From positions 447,577,531 to 447,641,530 of the forward strand of contig CM077665.1 in assembly GCA_039707655.1 (NCBI GenBank): a stretch of DNA of 64,000 nucleotides, in the 5' to 3' direction. A program made the translations under genes and the position numbers. Position 1 is the first letter of the stretch. Each line of letters starts with the position of its first letter. The DNA is from Elymus sibiricus (taxonomy: Eukaryota; Streptophyta; Magnoliopsida; Poales; Poaceae). The notes below the pieces were generated by a model. It had not been told where the DNA came from and did no database searches. It worked only from the letters and a program-made list of their open reading frames with translations. Below are positions 37,274 to 50,557 of the stretch, one piece after another.

Positions 37274-39650
37274 CTCAAAATAAATCATGAAATGCATGAA
37301 AAATAGCAAATGAAGTCAGAAAAGGGTTGAAAAGTGATGATGTGGCTTTTAATGGTGCATATTGAATGCAGAAAAATCTTGAGTTAAAATATGTTTAAAA
37401 ATATGAGATCCCTTTGTAATAGACGAGTTTTCGTCCGAAACCCTGATACTTCGAAGGAGATTGTCCAGTTTGTACAAGAAGCACATCCAGTTTTTCCCGT
37501 AACCCTGTCAACTTTTTAGCACATGCTATGTGGGTGAAATTATGATACCATGCCAATTTTCAACCATTTCAGAGTTCATTTGCAGTGCTTTTCAATCTCA
37601 GGGTCATCTTAGCTCAAAATAAATCATGAAATGCATGAAAAATAGCAAATGAAGTCAGAAAAGGGTTGAAAAGTGATGATGTGGCTTTTAATGGTGCATA
37701 TTGAATGCAAAAAAAGTCTTGAGTTAAAATATGTTTAAAAATATGAGATCCCTTTGTAATAGACGAGTTTTCGTCCGAAACCCTGATACTTCGAAGGAGA
37801 TTGTCCAGTTTGTACAAGAAGTGCATCCAGTTTTTCCCGTAACCCTCTCAACTTTTTAGCACATGCTATGTGGGTGAAATTATGATACCAAGCCAATTTT
37901 CAACCATTCCAGAGTTCATTTGCAGTGCTTTTCAATCTCAGGGTCATCCTAGCTCAAAATAAATCATGAAATGCATGAAAAATAGCAAATGAAGTCAGAA
38001 AAGGGTTGAAAAGTGATGATCTGGATTTGAATGGTGCATATTGAATGCATAAAAAGTCTTGAGTTAAAATATGTTTAAAAATGAAATCCCTTTTGTAATA
38101 GACGAGTTTTCGTTCGAAACCCTGATACTTCGAAGGAGATTGTCCAGTTTGTACACGAAGTGCATTCAGTTTTTCCCGTAACCCTCTCAACTTTTTAGCA
38201 CATTCTATGTGGGTGAAATTATGATACCATGCCAATTTTCAACCATTTCAGAGTTCATTTGCAGTGCTTTTCAATCTCAGTGTCATCTTAGCTAAAAATA
38301 AATCATGAAATGCATGAAAAATAGCAAATGAAGTCAGAAAAGGGTTGAAAAGTGATGATGTGGCTTTGAATGGTGCATATTGAATGCAGAAAAAGTCTTG
38401 AGTTAAAATATGTTTAAAAATATGAAATCCCTTTGTAATAGACGAGTTTTCGTCCGAAACCCTGATACTTCGAAGAAGATTGTCCAGTTTCTACACGAAG
38501 TACATCCAGTTTTTCCCGTAACCCTCTCAAATTTTTAGCACATGCTATGTGGGTGAAATTATGATACCATGCCAATTTTCAACCATTCCAGAGTTCATTT
38601 GCAGTGCTTTTCAATCTCAGGGTCATCCTAGCTCAAAATAAATCATGAAATGCATGAAAAATAGCAAATGAAGTCAGAAAAGGGTTGAAAAGTGATGATG
38701 TGGCTTTGAATGGTGCATATTGAATGCAGAAAAAGTCTTGAGTTAAAATATGTTTAAAAAAATAAAATCCTTTTGTAATAGACGAGTTTTCGTCCGAAAC
38801 CCTGATACTTCGAAGGAGATTGTCCAGTTTCTACACGAAGTGCATCCAGTTTTTCCCGTAACCCTCTCACCTTTTTAGCACATGCTATGTGGGTGAAATT
38901 ATGATACCATGCCAATTTTCAACCATTTCAGAGTTCATTTGCAGTGCTTTTCAATCTCAGGGTCATCTTAGCTCAAAATAAATCATGAAATGCATGAAAA
39001 ATAGCAAATGAAGTCAGAAAAGGGTTGAAAAGTGATGATCTGGATTTGAATGGTGCATATTGAATGCATAAAAAGTCTTGAGTTAAAATATGTTTAAAAA
39101 TGAAATCCCTTTTGTAATAGACGAGTTTTCGTTCGAAACCCTGATACTTCGAAGGAGATTGTCCAGTTTGTACACGAAGTGCATTCAGTTTTTCCCGTAA
39201 CCCTCTCAACTTTTTAGCACATTCTATGTGGGTGAAATTATGATACCATGCCAATTTTCAACCATTTCAGAGTTCATTTGCAGTGCTTTTCAATCTCAGT
39301 GTCATCTTAGCTAAAAATAAATAATGAAATGCATGAAAAATAGCAAATGAAGTCAGAAAAGGGTTGAAAAGTGATGATGTGGCTTTGAATGGTGCATATT
39401 GAATGCAGAAAAAGTCTTGAGTTAAAATATGTTTAAAAATATGAAATCCCTTTGTAATAGACGAGTTTTCGTCCGAAACCCTGATACTTCGAAGAAGATT
39501 GTCCAGTTTCTACACGAAGTACATCCAGTTTTTCCCGTAACCCTCTCAACTTTTTAGCACATGCTATGTGGGTGAAATTATGATACCATGCCAATTTTCA
39601 ACCATTTCAGAGTTCATTTGCAGTGCTTTTCAATCTCAGGGTCATCTTAG
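37274..39650 (+). repeat. Transition zone between the two HOR families
   Basis: Monomers similar to m11, m9, m7, m8 and m6 occur in an order not seen elsewhere, with an internal 1019-bp tandem duplication. Neither the m1 marker of the left family nor the GATATC marker of the right family is present. Confidence 0.7.
37990..39540 (+). repeat. 1019-bp (3-monomer) tandem duplication
   Basis: The segments around 37990-38520 and 39009-39540 match at an offset of 1019 bp and share private changes: GATGATCTGGATTTG (38015, 39034), GCACATTCTATG (38201, 39217), CTCAGTGTCATC (38277, 39296) and CGAAGAAGATTG (38472, 39491). They differ at the anchor after the first m7-like monomer (AAATCATG versus AAATAATG) and at CAAATTTTTAGC versus CAACTTTTTAGC. 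Confidence 0.82.
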
Positions 39651-40329
39651 CTCAAACTAAATCATGAAATGCATGAAAAATAGCAAATGAAGTCAGAAAA
39701 GGGTTGAAAAGTGATGATGTGGCTTTGAATGGTGCATATTGAATGCAGAAAAAGTCTTGAGTTAAAATATGTTTAAAAAAATGAAATCCCTTTGTAATAG
39801 ACGAGTGTTCGTCCGAAACCCTGATACTTCGAAGGAGATTTTCCAGTTTGTACACGAAGTGCATCGAGTTTTTCCCGTAACCATCTCAACTTTTTAGCAC
39901 ATGCTATGTGGGTGAAATTATGATATCATGCCAATTTTCAACTATTTCAGAGTTCATTTGCAGTTCTTTTCAATCTCAGGGTCATCTTAGCTCAACATAA
40001 ATCATGAAATGCATGAAAAATAGCAAATGAAGTCAGAAAAGGGTTGAAAAGTGATGATGTGGCTTTGAATGGTGCATATTGAATGCAGAAAAAGTCTTGA
40101 GTTAAAATATGTTAAAAAAATAAAATCCTTTTGTAATAGACGAGTTTTCGTCCGAAACCCTGATACTTCGAAGGAGATTGTCCAGTTTGTACACGAAGTG
40201 CATCAAGTTTTTCCCGTAACCCTCTCACCTTTTTAGCACATGCTATGTGGGTGAAATTATGATACCATGCCAATTTTCAACCATTTCAGAGTTCATTTGC
40301 AGTGCTTTTCAATCTCAGGGTCATCTTAG

Positions 40330-40651
40330 CTCAAAATAAATCATGAAATGCATGAAAAATAGCAAATGAAGTCAGAAAAGGGTTGAAAAGTGATGATGTG
40401 GCTTTTAATGGTCATATTGAATGCAGAAAAAGTCTTGAGTTAAAATATGTTTAAAAAAATAGACGAGTTTTCGTCCGAAACCCTGATACTTCGAAGGAGA
40501 TTTTCCAGTTTGTCAACGAAGTGCATCGAGTTTTTCCCGTAACCCTCTCAACTTTTTAGCACATGCTATGTGGGTGAAATTATGATATCATGCCAATTTT
40601 CAACCATTTCAGAGTTCATTTGCAGTTCTTTTCAATCTCAGGGTCATCTTA
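40330..40651 (+). repeat. Short monomer with 16-bp deletion
   Basis: At 40453-40466 the sequence runs TTTAAAAAAATAGACGAG, where sister monomers (for example 46879-46918) read TTTAAAAAAATGAAATCCC...TAATAGACGAG. The 16 bases between two AAT copies are missing, as expected for slippage or a microhomology-mediated deletion. This copy also has the 2-bp GC deletion (AATGGTCATATTG). Otherwise it matches monomers in the 46.8- and 55.6-kb regions. Confidence 0.88.
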
Positions 40652-43039
40652 GCTCAACATAAATCATGAAATGCATGAAAAATAGCAAATGAAGTCAGAA
40701 AAGGGTTGAAAAGTGATGATGTGGCTTTGAATGGTGCATATTGAATGCAGAAAAAGTCTTGAGTTAAAATATGTTAAAAAAATAAAATCCTTTTGTAATA
40801 GACGAGTTTTCGTCCGAAACCCTGATACTTCGAAGGAGATTGTCCAGTTTGTACAAGAAGTGCATCCAGTTTTTCCCGTAACCCTCTCACCATTTTAGCA
40901 CATGCTATGCGGGTGAAATTATGATACCATGCCAATTATCAACCATTTCAGAGTTCATTTGTAGTGCTTTTCAATCTCAGGGTCATCTTAGCTCAAAATA
41001 AATCATGAAATGCATGAAAAATAGCAAATGAAGTCAGAAAAGGGTTGAAAAGTGATGATGTGGCTTTTAATGGTCATATTGAATGCAGAAAAAGTCTTGA
41101 GTTAAAATATGTTTAAAAATATGAAATCCCTTTGTAATAGACATGTTTTCGTCCGAAACCCTAATACTTCGAAGGAGATTGTCCAGTTTCTACACGAAGT
41201 ACATCTAGTTTTTCCCGTAACCCTCTCAACTTTTTAGCACATGCTATGTGGGTGAAATTATGATACCATGACAATTTTCAACCATTCCAGAGTTCATTTG
41301 CAGTGCTTTTCAATCTCAGGGTCATCTTAGCTCAAAATAAATCATGAAATGCATGAAAAATAGCAAATGAAGTCAGAAAAGGGTTGAAAAGTGATGATGT
41401 GGCTTTGAATGGTGCATATTGAATGCAGAAAAAGTCTTGAGTTAAAATATGTTTAAAAATATGAGATCCCTTTGTAATAGACGAGTTTTCGTCCGAAACC
41501 CTGATACTTCGAAGGAGATTGTCCAGTTTGTACAAGAAGTGCATCCAGTTTTTCCCGTAACCCTCTCAACTTTTTAGCACATGCTATGTGGGTGAAATTA
41601 TGATACCAAGCCAATTTTCAACCATTCCAGAGTTCATTTGCAGTGCTTTTCAATCTCAGGGTCATCCTAGCTCAAAATAAATAATGAAATGCATGAAAAA
41701 TAGCAAATGAAGTCAAAAAAGGGTTGAAAAGTGATGATGTGGCTTTGAATGGTGCATATTGAATGCAGAAAAAGTCTTGAGTTAAAATATGTATAAAAAT
41801 ATGAAATCCCTTTGTAATAGACGAGTTTTCGTCCGAAACCCTGATACTTCGAAGGAGATTGTCCAGTTTCTACACGAAGTACATCCAGTTTTTCCCGTAA
41901 CCCTGTCAACTTTTTAGCACATGCTATGTGGGTGAAATTATGACACCATGCCAATTTTCAACCATTTCAGAGTTCATTTGCAGTGCTTTTCAATCTCAGG
42001 GTCATCTTAGCTCAAACTAAATCATGAAATGCATGAAAAATAGCAAATGAAGTCAGAAAAGGGTTGAAAAGTGATGATGTGGCTTTTAATGGTGCATATT
42101 GAATGCAGAAAAAGTCTTGAGTTAAAATATGTTTAAAAATATGAGATCCCTTTGTAATAGACGAGTTTTCGTCCGAAACCCTGATACTTCGAAGGAGATT
42201 GTCCAGTTTGTACAAGAAGTGCATCCAGTTTTTCCCGTAACCCTCTCAACTTTTTAGCACATGCTATGTGGGTGAAATTATGATACCATGCCAATTTTCA
42301 ACCATTCCAGAGTTCATTTGCAGTGCTTTTCAATCTCAGGGTCATCCTAGCTCAAAATAAATCATGAAATACATGAAAAATAGAAAATGAAGTCAGAAAA
42401 GGGTTGAAAAGTGATGATGTGGCTTCGAATGGTGCATATTGAATGCAGAAAAAGTATTGAGTTAAAATATGTTTAAAAAAATAAAATCCTTTTGTAATAG
42501 ACGAGTTTTCGTCCGAAACCCTAATACTTCGAAGGAGATTGTCCAGTTTCTACACGAAGTGCATCCAGTTTTTCCCGTAACCCTCTCACCTTTTTAGCAC
42601 ATGCTATGTGGGTGAAATTATGATACCATGCCAATTTTCAACCATTTCAGAGTTCATTTGCAGTGCTTTTCAATCTCAGGGTCATCTTAGCTCAAAATAA
42701 ATCATGAAATGCATGAAAAATAGCAAATGAAGTCAGAAAAGGGTTGAAAAGTGATGATGTGGATTTGAATGGTGCATATTGAATGCATAAAAAGTCTTGA
42801 GTTAAAATATGTTTAAAAATGAAATCCCTTTTGTAATAGACGAGTTTTCGTTCGAAACCCTGATACTTCGAAGGAGATTGTCCAGTTTGTACACGAAGTG
42901 CATTCAGTTTTTCCCGTAACCCTCTCAACTTTTTAGCACATGCTATGTGGGTGAAATTATGATACCATGCCAATTTTCAACCATTTCAGAGTTCATTTGC
43001 AGTGCTTTTCAATCTCAGTGTCATCTTAGCTAAAAATAA

Positions 43040-44840
43040 ATAATGAAATGCATGAAAAATAGCAAATGAAGTCAGAAAAGGGTTGAAAAGTGATGATGTG
43101 GCTTTGAATGGTGCATATTGAATGCAGAAAAAGTCTTGAGTTAAAATATGTTTAAAAATATGAAATCCCTTTGTAATAGACGAGTCTTCGTCCGAAACCC
43201 TGATACTTCGAAGGAGATTGTCCAGTTTCTACACGAAGTACATCCAGTTTTTCCCGTAACCCTGTCAACTTTTTAGCACATGCTATGTGGGTGAAATTAT
43301 GATACCATGCCAATTTTCAACAATTTCAGAGTTCATTTGCAGTGCTTTTCAATCTCAGGGTCTTCTTACCTCAAAATAAATCATGAAATGCATGAAAAAT
43401 AGCAAATGAAGTCAGAAAAGGGTTGAAAAGTGATGATGTGGCTTTTAATGGTGCATATTGAATGCAGAAAAAGTCTTGAGTTAAAATATGTTTAAAAATA
43501 TGAGATCCCTTTGTAATAGACGAGTTTTCGTCCGAAACCCTGATACATCGAAGGAGATTGTCCAGTTTGTACAAGAAGTGCATCCAGTTTTTCCCGTAAC
43601 CCTCTCAACTTTTTAGCACATGCTATGTGGGTGAAATTATGATACCATGCCAATTTTCAACCATTCCAGAGTTCATTTGTAGTGCTTTTCAATCTCAGGG
43701 TCATCTTAGCTCAAAATAAATCATGAAATGCATGAAAAATAGCAAATGAAGTCAGAAAAGGGTTGAAAACTGATGATGTGGCTTTGAATGGTGCATATTG
43801 AATGCATAAAAAGTCTTGAGTTAAAATATGTTTAAAAATGAAATCCCTTTTGTAATAGACGAGTTTTCGTTCGAAACCCTGATACTTCGAAGGAGATTGT
43901 CCAGTTTGTACACGAAGTGCATTCAGTTTTTCCCGTAACCCTCTCAACTTTTTAGCACATGCTATGTGGGTGAAATTATGATACCATGCGAATTTTCAAC
44001 CATTTCAGAGTTCATTTGCAGTGCTTTTCAATCTCAGGGTCATCTTAGCTCAAACTAAATCATGAAATGCATGAAAAATAGCAAATGAAGTCAGAAAAGG
44101 GTTGAAAAGTGATGATGTGGCTTTGAATGGTGCATATTGAATGCAGAAAAAGTCTTGAGTTAAAATATGTTTAAAAAATGAAATCCCTTTGTAATAGACG
44201 AGTTTTCGTCCGAAACCCTGATACTTCGAAGGAGATTGTCCAGTTTGTACACGAAGTGCAGCCAGTTTTTCCCGTAACCCTCTCAACTTTTTAGCACATG
44301 CTATGTGGGTGAAATTATGATACCATGCCAATTTTCAACCATTTCAGAGTTCATTTGCAGTGCTATTCAATCTCAGGGTCATCTTAGCTCAAAATAAATC
44401 ATGAAATGCATGAAAAATAGCAAACGAAGTCAGAAAAGGGTTGAAAAGTGATGATGTGGCTTTGAATGGTGCATATTGAATGCAGAAAAAGTCTTGAGTT
44501 AAAATATGTTTAAAAAAATGAAATCCCTTTGTAATAGACGAGTTTTCGTCCTAAACCCTGATACTTCGAAGGAGATTTTCCAGTTTGTACACGAAGTGCA
44601 TCGAGTTTTTCCCGTAACCCTCTCAACTTTTTAGCACATGCTATGTGGGTGAAATTATGATATCATGCCAATTTTCAACCATTTCAGAGTTCATTTGCAG
44701 TTCTTTTCAATCTCAGGGTCATCTTAGCTCAACATAAATCATGAAATGCATGAAAAATAGCAAATGAAGTCAGAAAAGGGTTGAAAAGTGATGATGTGGC
44801 TTTGAATGGTGCATATTGAATGCAGAAAAAGTCTTGAGTT
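43040..44840 (+). repeat. Left copy of a 1698-bp (5-monomer) tandem duplication
   Basis: Matches the following copy at a constant offset of 1698 bp. Shared private changes are GACGAGTCTTCG (43178, 44876), TCAACAATTTCAG (43318, 45016), GGGTCTTCTTACC (43348, 45046), GATACATCG (43543, 45241), GAAAACTGATG, ACCATGCGAATTT, GCAAACGAAGTC and CGTCCTAAACCC. Such a dense shared set with very few differences indicates a recent event. Confidence 0.9.
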
Positions 44841-46538
44841 AAAATATGTTTAAAAATATGAAATCCCTTTGTAATAGACGAGTCTTCGTCCGAAACCCTG
44901 ATACTTCGAAGGAGATTGTCCAGTTTCTACACGAAGTACATCCAGTTTTTCCCGTAACCCTGTCAACTTTTTAGCACATGCTATGTGGGTGAAATTATGA
45001 TACCATGCCAATTTTCAACAATTTCAGAGTTCATTTGCAGTGCTTTTCAATCTCAGGGTCTTCTTACCTCAAAATAAATCATGAAATGCATGAAAAATAG
45101 CAAATGAAGTCAGAAAAGGGTTGAAAAGTGATGATGTGGCTTTTAATGGTGCATATTGAATGCAGAAAAAGTCTTGAGTTAAAATATGTTTAAAAATATG
45201 AGATCCCTTTGTAATAGACGAGTTTTCGTCCGAAACCCTGATACATCGAAGGAGATTGTCCAGTTTGTACAAGAAGTGCATCTAGTTTTTCCCGTAACCC
45301 TCTCAACTTTTTAGCACATGCTATGTGGGTGAAATTATGATACCATGCCAATTTTCAACCATTCCAGAGTTCATTTGTAGTGCTTTTCAATCTCAGGGTC
45401 ATCTTAGCTCAAAATAAATCATGAAATGCATGAAAAATAGCAAATGAAGTCAGAAAAGGGTTGAAAACTGATGATGTGGCTTTGAATGGTGCATATTGAA
45501 TGCATAAAAAGTCTTGAGTTAAAATATGTTTAAAAATGAAATCCCTTTTGTAATAGACGAGTTTTCGTTCAAAACCCTGATACTTCGAAGGAGATTGTCC
45601 AGTTTGTACACGAAGTGCATTCAGTTTTTCCCGTAACCCTCTCAACTTTTTAGCACATGCTATGTGGGTGAAATTATGATACCATGCGAATTTTCAACCA
45701 TTTCAGAGTTCATTTGCAGTGCTTTTCAATCTCAGGGTCATCTTAGCTCAAACTAAATCATGAAATGCATGAAAAATAGCAAATGAAGTCAGAAAAGGGT
45801 TGAAAAGTGATGATGTGGCTTTGAATGGTGCATATTGAATGCAGAAAAAGTCTTGAGTTAAAATATGTTTAAAAAATGAAATCCCTTTGTAATAGACGAG
45901 TTTTCGTCCGAAACCCTGATACTTCGAAGGAGATTGTCCAGTTTGTACACGAAGTGCAGCCAGTTTTTCCCGTAACCCTCTCAACTTTTTAGCACATGCT
46001 ATGTGGGTGAAATTATGATACCATGCCAATTTTCAACCATTTCAGAGTTCATTTGCAGTGCTATTCAATCTCAGGGTCATCTTAGCTCAAAATAAATCAT
46101 GAAATGCATGAAAAATAGCAAACGAAGTCAGAAAAGGGTTGAAAAGTGATGATGTGGCTTTGAATGGTGCATATTGAATGCAGAAAAAGTCTTGAGTTAA
46201 AATATGTTTAAAAAAATGAAATCCCTTTGTAATAGACGAGTTTTCGTCCTAAACCCTGATACTTCGAAGGAGATTTTCCAGTTTGTACACGAAGTGCATC
46301 GAGTTTTTCCCGTAACCCTCTCAACTTTTTAGCACATGCTATGTGGGTGAAATTATGATATCATGCCAATTTTCAACCATTTCAGAGTTCATTTGCAGTT
46401 CTTTTCAATCTCAGGGTCATCTTAGCTCAACATAAATCATGAAATGCATGAAAAATAGCAAATGAAGTCAGAAAAGGGTTGAAAAGTGATGATGTGGCTT
46501 TGAATGGTGCATATTGAATGCAGAAAAAGTCTTGAGTT
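44841..46538 (+). repeat. Right copy of the 1698-bp tandem duplication
   Basis: Differs from the left copy at only two sites that I noticed: CATCCAG versus CATCTAG (43591/45289) and CGTTCGAAACC versus CGTTCAAAACC (near 43870/45568). It ends where the sequence changes to the GTTAAAAAAATAAAATCC type (46538), whereas the left copy runs into TTTAAAAATATGAAATCC. Confidence 0.9.
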
Positions 46539-47859
46539 AAAATATGTTAAAAAAATAAAATCCTTTTGTAATAGACGAGTTTTCGTCCGAAACCCTGATA
46601 CTTCGAAGGAGATTGTCCAGTTTGTACACGAAGTGCATCCAGTTTTTCCCGTAACCCTCTCACCTTTTTAGCACATGCTATGTGGGTGAAATTATGATAC
46701 CATGCCAATTTTCAACCATTTCAGAGTTCATTTGCAGTGCTTTTCAATCTCAGGGTCATCTTAGCTCAAAATAAATCATGAAATGCATGAAAAATAGCAA
46801 ATGAAGTCAGAAAAGGGTTGAAAAGTGATGATGTGGCTTTTAATGGTCATATTGAATGCAGAAAAAGTCTTGAGTTAAAATATGTTTAAAAAAATGAAAT
46901 CCCTTTGTAATAGACGAGTTTTCGTCCGAAACCCTGATACTTCGAAGGAGATTTTCCAGTTTGTCAACGAAGTGCATCGAGTTTTTCCCGTAACCCTCTC
47001 AACTTTTTAGCACATGCTATGTGGGTGAAATTATGATATCATGCCAATTTTCAACCATTTCAGAGTTCATTTGCAGTTCTTTTCAATCTCAGGGTCATCT
47101 TACCTCAACATAAATCATGAAATGCATGAAAAATAGCAAATGAAGTCAGAAAAGGGTTGAAAAGTGATGATGTGGCTTTGAATGGTGCATATTGAATGCA
47201 GAAAAAGTCTTGAGTTAAAATATGTTAAAAAAATAAAATCCTTTTGTAATAGACGAGTTTTCGTCCGAAACCCTGATACTTCGAAGGAGATTGTCCAGTT
47301 TGTACACGAAGTGCATCCAGTTTTTCCCGTAACCCTCTCACCATTTTAGCACATGCTATGTGGGTGAAATTATGATACCATGCCAATTTTCAACCATTTC
47401 AGAGTTCATTTGCAGTGCTTTTCAATCTCAGGGTCATCTTAGCTCAAAATAAATCATGAAATGCATGAAAAATAGCAAATGAAGTCACAAAAGGGTTGAA
47501 AAGTGATGATGTGGCTTTTAATGGTCATATTGAATGCAGAAAAAGTCTTGAGTTAAAATATGTTTAAAAATATGAAATCCCTTTGTAATAGACATGTTTT
47601 CGTCCGAAACCCTAATACTTCGAAGGAGATTGTCCAGTTTCTACACGAAGTACATCCAGTTTTTCCCGTAACCCTCTCAACTTTTTAGCACATGCTATGT
47701 GGGTGAAATTATGATACCATGACAATTTTCAACCATTCCAGAGTTCATTTGCAGTGCTTTTCAATCTCAGGGTCATCTTAGCTCAAAATAAATCATGAAA
47801 TGCATGAAAAATAGCAAATGAAGTCAGAAAAGGGTTGAAAAGTGATGATGTGGCTTTGA

Positions 47860-49200
47860 ATGGTGCATATTGAATGTAGAAAAAGTCTTGAGTTAAAATA
47901 TGTTTAAAAATATGAGATCCCTTTGTAATAGACGAGTTTTCGTCCGAAACCCTGATACTTCGAAGGAGATTTTCCAGTTTGTACACGAAGTGCATCGAGT
48001 TTTTCCCGTAACCCTCTCAACTTTTTAGCACATGCTCTGTGGGTGAAATTATGATATCATGCCAATTTTCAACCATTTCAGAGTTCATTTGCAGTTCTTT
48101 TCAATCTCAGGGTCATCTTAGCTCAAAATAAATCATGAAATGCATGAAAAATAGCAAATGAAGTCAGAAAAGGGTTGAAAAGTGATGATGTGGCTTTGAA
48201 TGGTGCATATTGAATGCAGAAAAAGTCTTGAGTTAAAATATGTTTAAAAATATGAAATCCCTTGGTAATAGACCAGTTTTCGTCCGAAACCCTGATACTT
48301 CGAAGGAGATTGTCCAGTTTGTACACGAAGTCCATCCAGTTTTTCCCGTAACCCTCTCAACTTTTTAGCAAATGCTATGTGGGTGAAATTATGATACCAT
48401 GCCAATTTTCAACCATTCCAGAGTTCATTTGCAGTGCTTTTCAATCCAGGGTCATCTTAGCTCAAACTAAATCATGAAATGCATGAAAAATGGCAAATGA
48501 AGTCAGAAAAGGGTTGAAAAGTGATGATGTGGCTTTGAATGGTGCATATTGAATGCAGAAAAAGTCTTGAGTTAAAATATGTTTAAAAAATGAAATCCCT
48601 TTGTAATAGACAAGTTTTCGTCCGAAACCCTGATACTTCGAAGGAGATTGGCCAGTTTCTACACGAAGTGCAGCCAGTTTTTCCCGTAACCCTCTCAACT
48701 TTTTAGCACATGCTATGTGGGTGAAATTATGATACCATGCCAATTTTCAACCATTTCAGAGTTCATTTGCAGTGCTTTTCAATCTCAGGGTCATCTTAGC
48801 TCAAAATAAATCATGAAATGCATGAAAAATAGCAAATGAAGTCAGAAAAGGGTTGAAAAGTGATGATGTGGCTTTGAATGGTGCATATTGAATGCAGAAA
48901 AAGTCTTGAGTTAAAATATGTTTAAAAAATGAAATCCCTTTGTAATAGACGAGTTTTCGTCCGAAACCCTGATACTTCGAAGGAGATTTTCCAGTTTGTA
49001 CACGAAGTGCATCGAGTTTTTCCCGTAACCCTCTCAACTTTTTAGCACATGCTATGTGGGTGAAATTATGATATCATGCCAATTTTCAACCATTTCAGAG
49101 TTCATTTGCAGTTCTTTTCAATCTCAGGGTCATCTTAGCTCAACATAAATCATGAAATGCATGAAAAATAGCAAATGAAGTCAGAAAAGGGTTGAAAAGT
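47860..49200 (+). repeat. Left copy of a 1357-bp (4-monomer) tandem duplication
   Basis: Matches 49217-50557 at an offset of 1357-1358 bp. Shared private changes include CCCTTGGTAATAG (48260, 49617), GAAGTCCATCC (48328, 49685) and GATTGGCCAG (48646, 50004). It has several private changes (GACCAGTTTTCG, GCAAATGC, TCAATCCAGGG, GACAAG), so it has drifted more than the 1698- and 4073-bp pairs. Confidence 0.8.
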
Positions 49201-49216
49201 GATGATGTGGCTTTGA

Positions 49217-50557
49217 ATGGTGCATATTGAATGCAGAAAAAGTCTTGAGTTAAAATATGTTTAAAAATATGAGATCCCTTTGTAATAGACGAGTTTTCGT
49301 CCGAAACCCTGATACTTCGAAGGAGATTTTCCAGTTTGTACACGAAGTGCATCGAGTTTTTCCCGTAACCCTCTCAACTTTTTAGCACATGCTATGTGGG
49401 TGAAATTATGATATCATGCCAATTTGCAACCATTTCAGAGTTCATTTGCAGTTCTTTTCAATCTCAGGGTCATCTTAGCTCAAAATAAATCATGAAATGC
49501 ATGAAAAATAGCAAATGAAGTCAGAAAAGGGTTGAAAAGTGATGATGTGGCTTTGAATGGTGCATATTGAATGCAGAAAAAGTCTTGAGTTAAAATATGT
49601 TTAAAAATATGAAATCCCTTGGTAATAGACGAGTTTTCGTCCGAAACCCTGATACTTCGAAGGAGATTGTCCAGTTTGTACACGAAGTCCATCCAGTTTT
49701 TCCCGTAACCCTCTCAACTTTTTAGCACATGCTATGTGGGTGAAATTATGATACCATGCCAATTTTCAACCATTCCAGAGTTCATTTGCAGTGCTTTTCA
49801 ATCTCAGGGTCATCTTAGCTCAAACTAAATCATGAAATGCATGAAAAATGGCAAATGAAGTCAGAAAAGGGTTGAAAAGTGATGATGTGGCTTTGAATGG
49901 TGCATATTGAATGCAGAAAAAGTCTTGAGTTAAAATATGTTTAAAAAATGAAATCCCTTTGTAATAGACGAGTTTTCGTCCGAAACCCTGATACTTCGAA
50001 GGAGATTGGCCAGTTTCAACACGAAGTGCAGCCAGTTTTTCCCGTAACCCTCTCACCTTTTTAGCACATGCTATGTGGGTGAAATTATGATACCATGCAA
50101 ATTTTCAACCATTTCAGAGTTCATTTGCAGTGCTTTTCAATCTCAGGGTCATCTTAGCTCAAAATAAATCATGAAATGCATGAAAAATAGCAAATGAAGT
50201 CAGAAAAGGGTTGAAAAGTGATGATGTGGCTTTGAATGGTGCATATTGAATGCAGAAAAAGTCTTGAGTTAAAATATGTTTAAAAAAATGAAATCCCTTT
50301 GTAATAGACGGGTTTTCGTCCGAAACCCTGATACTTCGAAGGAGATTTTCCAGTTTGTACACGAAGTGCATCGAGTTTTTCCCGTAACCCTCTCAACTTT
50401 TTAGCACATGCTATGTGGGTGAAATTATGATATCTTGCCAATTTTCAACCATTTCAGAGTTCATTTGCAGTTCTTTTCAATCTCAGGGTCATCTTAGCTC
50501 AAAATAAATCATGAAATGCATGAAAAATAGCAAATGAAGTTAGAAAAGGGTTTAAAA
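49217..50557 (+). repeat. Right copy of the 1357-bp tandem duplication
   Basis: Partner of the preceding segment. Private changes here include AATTTGCAACC (49422), CAGTTTCAACACG (50013) and GATATCTTGCC (50430). The edges are estimated from where the shared variants stop. Confidence 0.78.
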
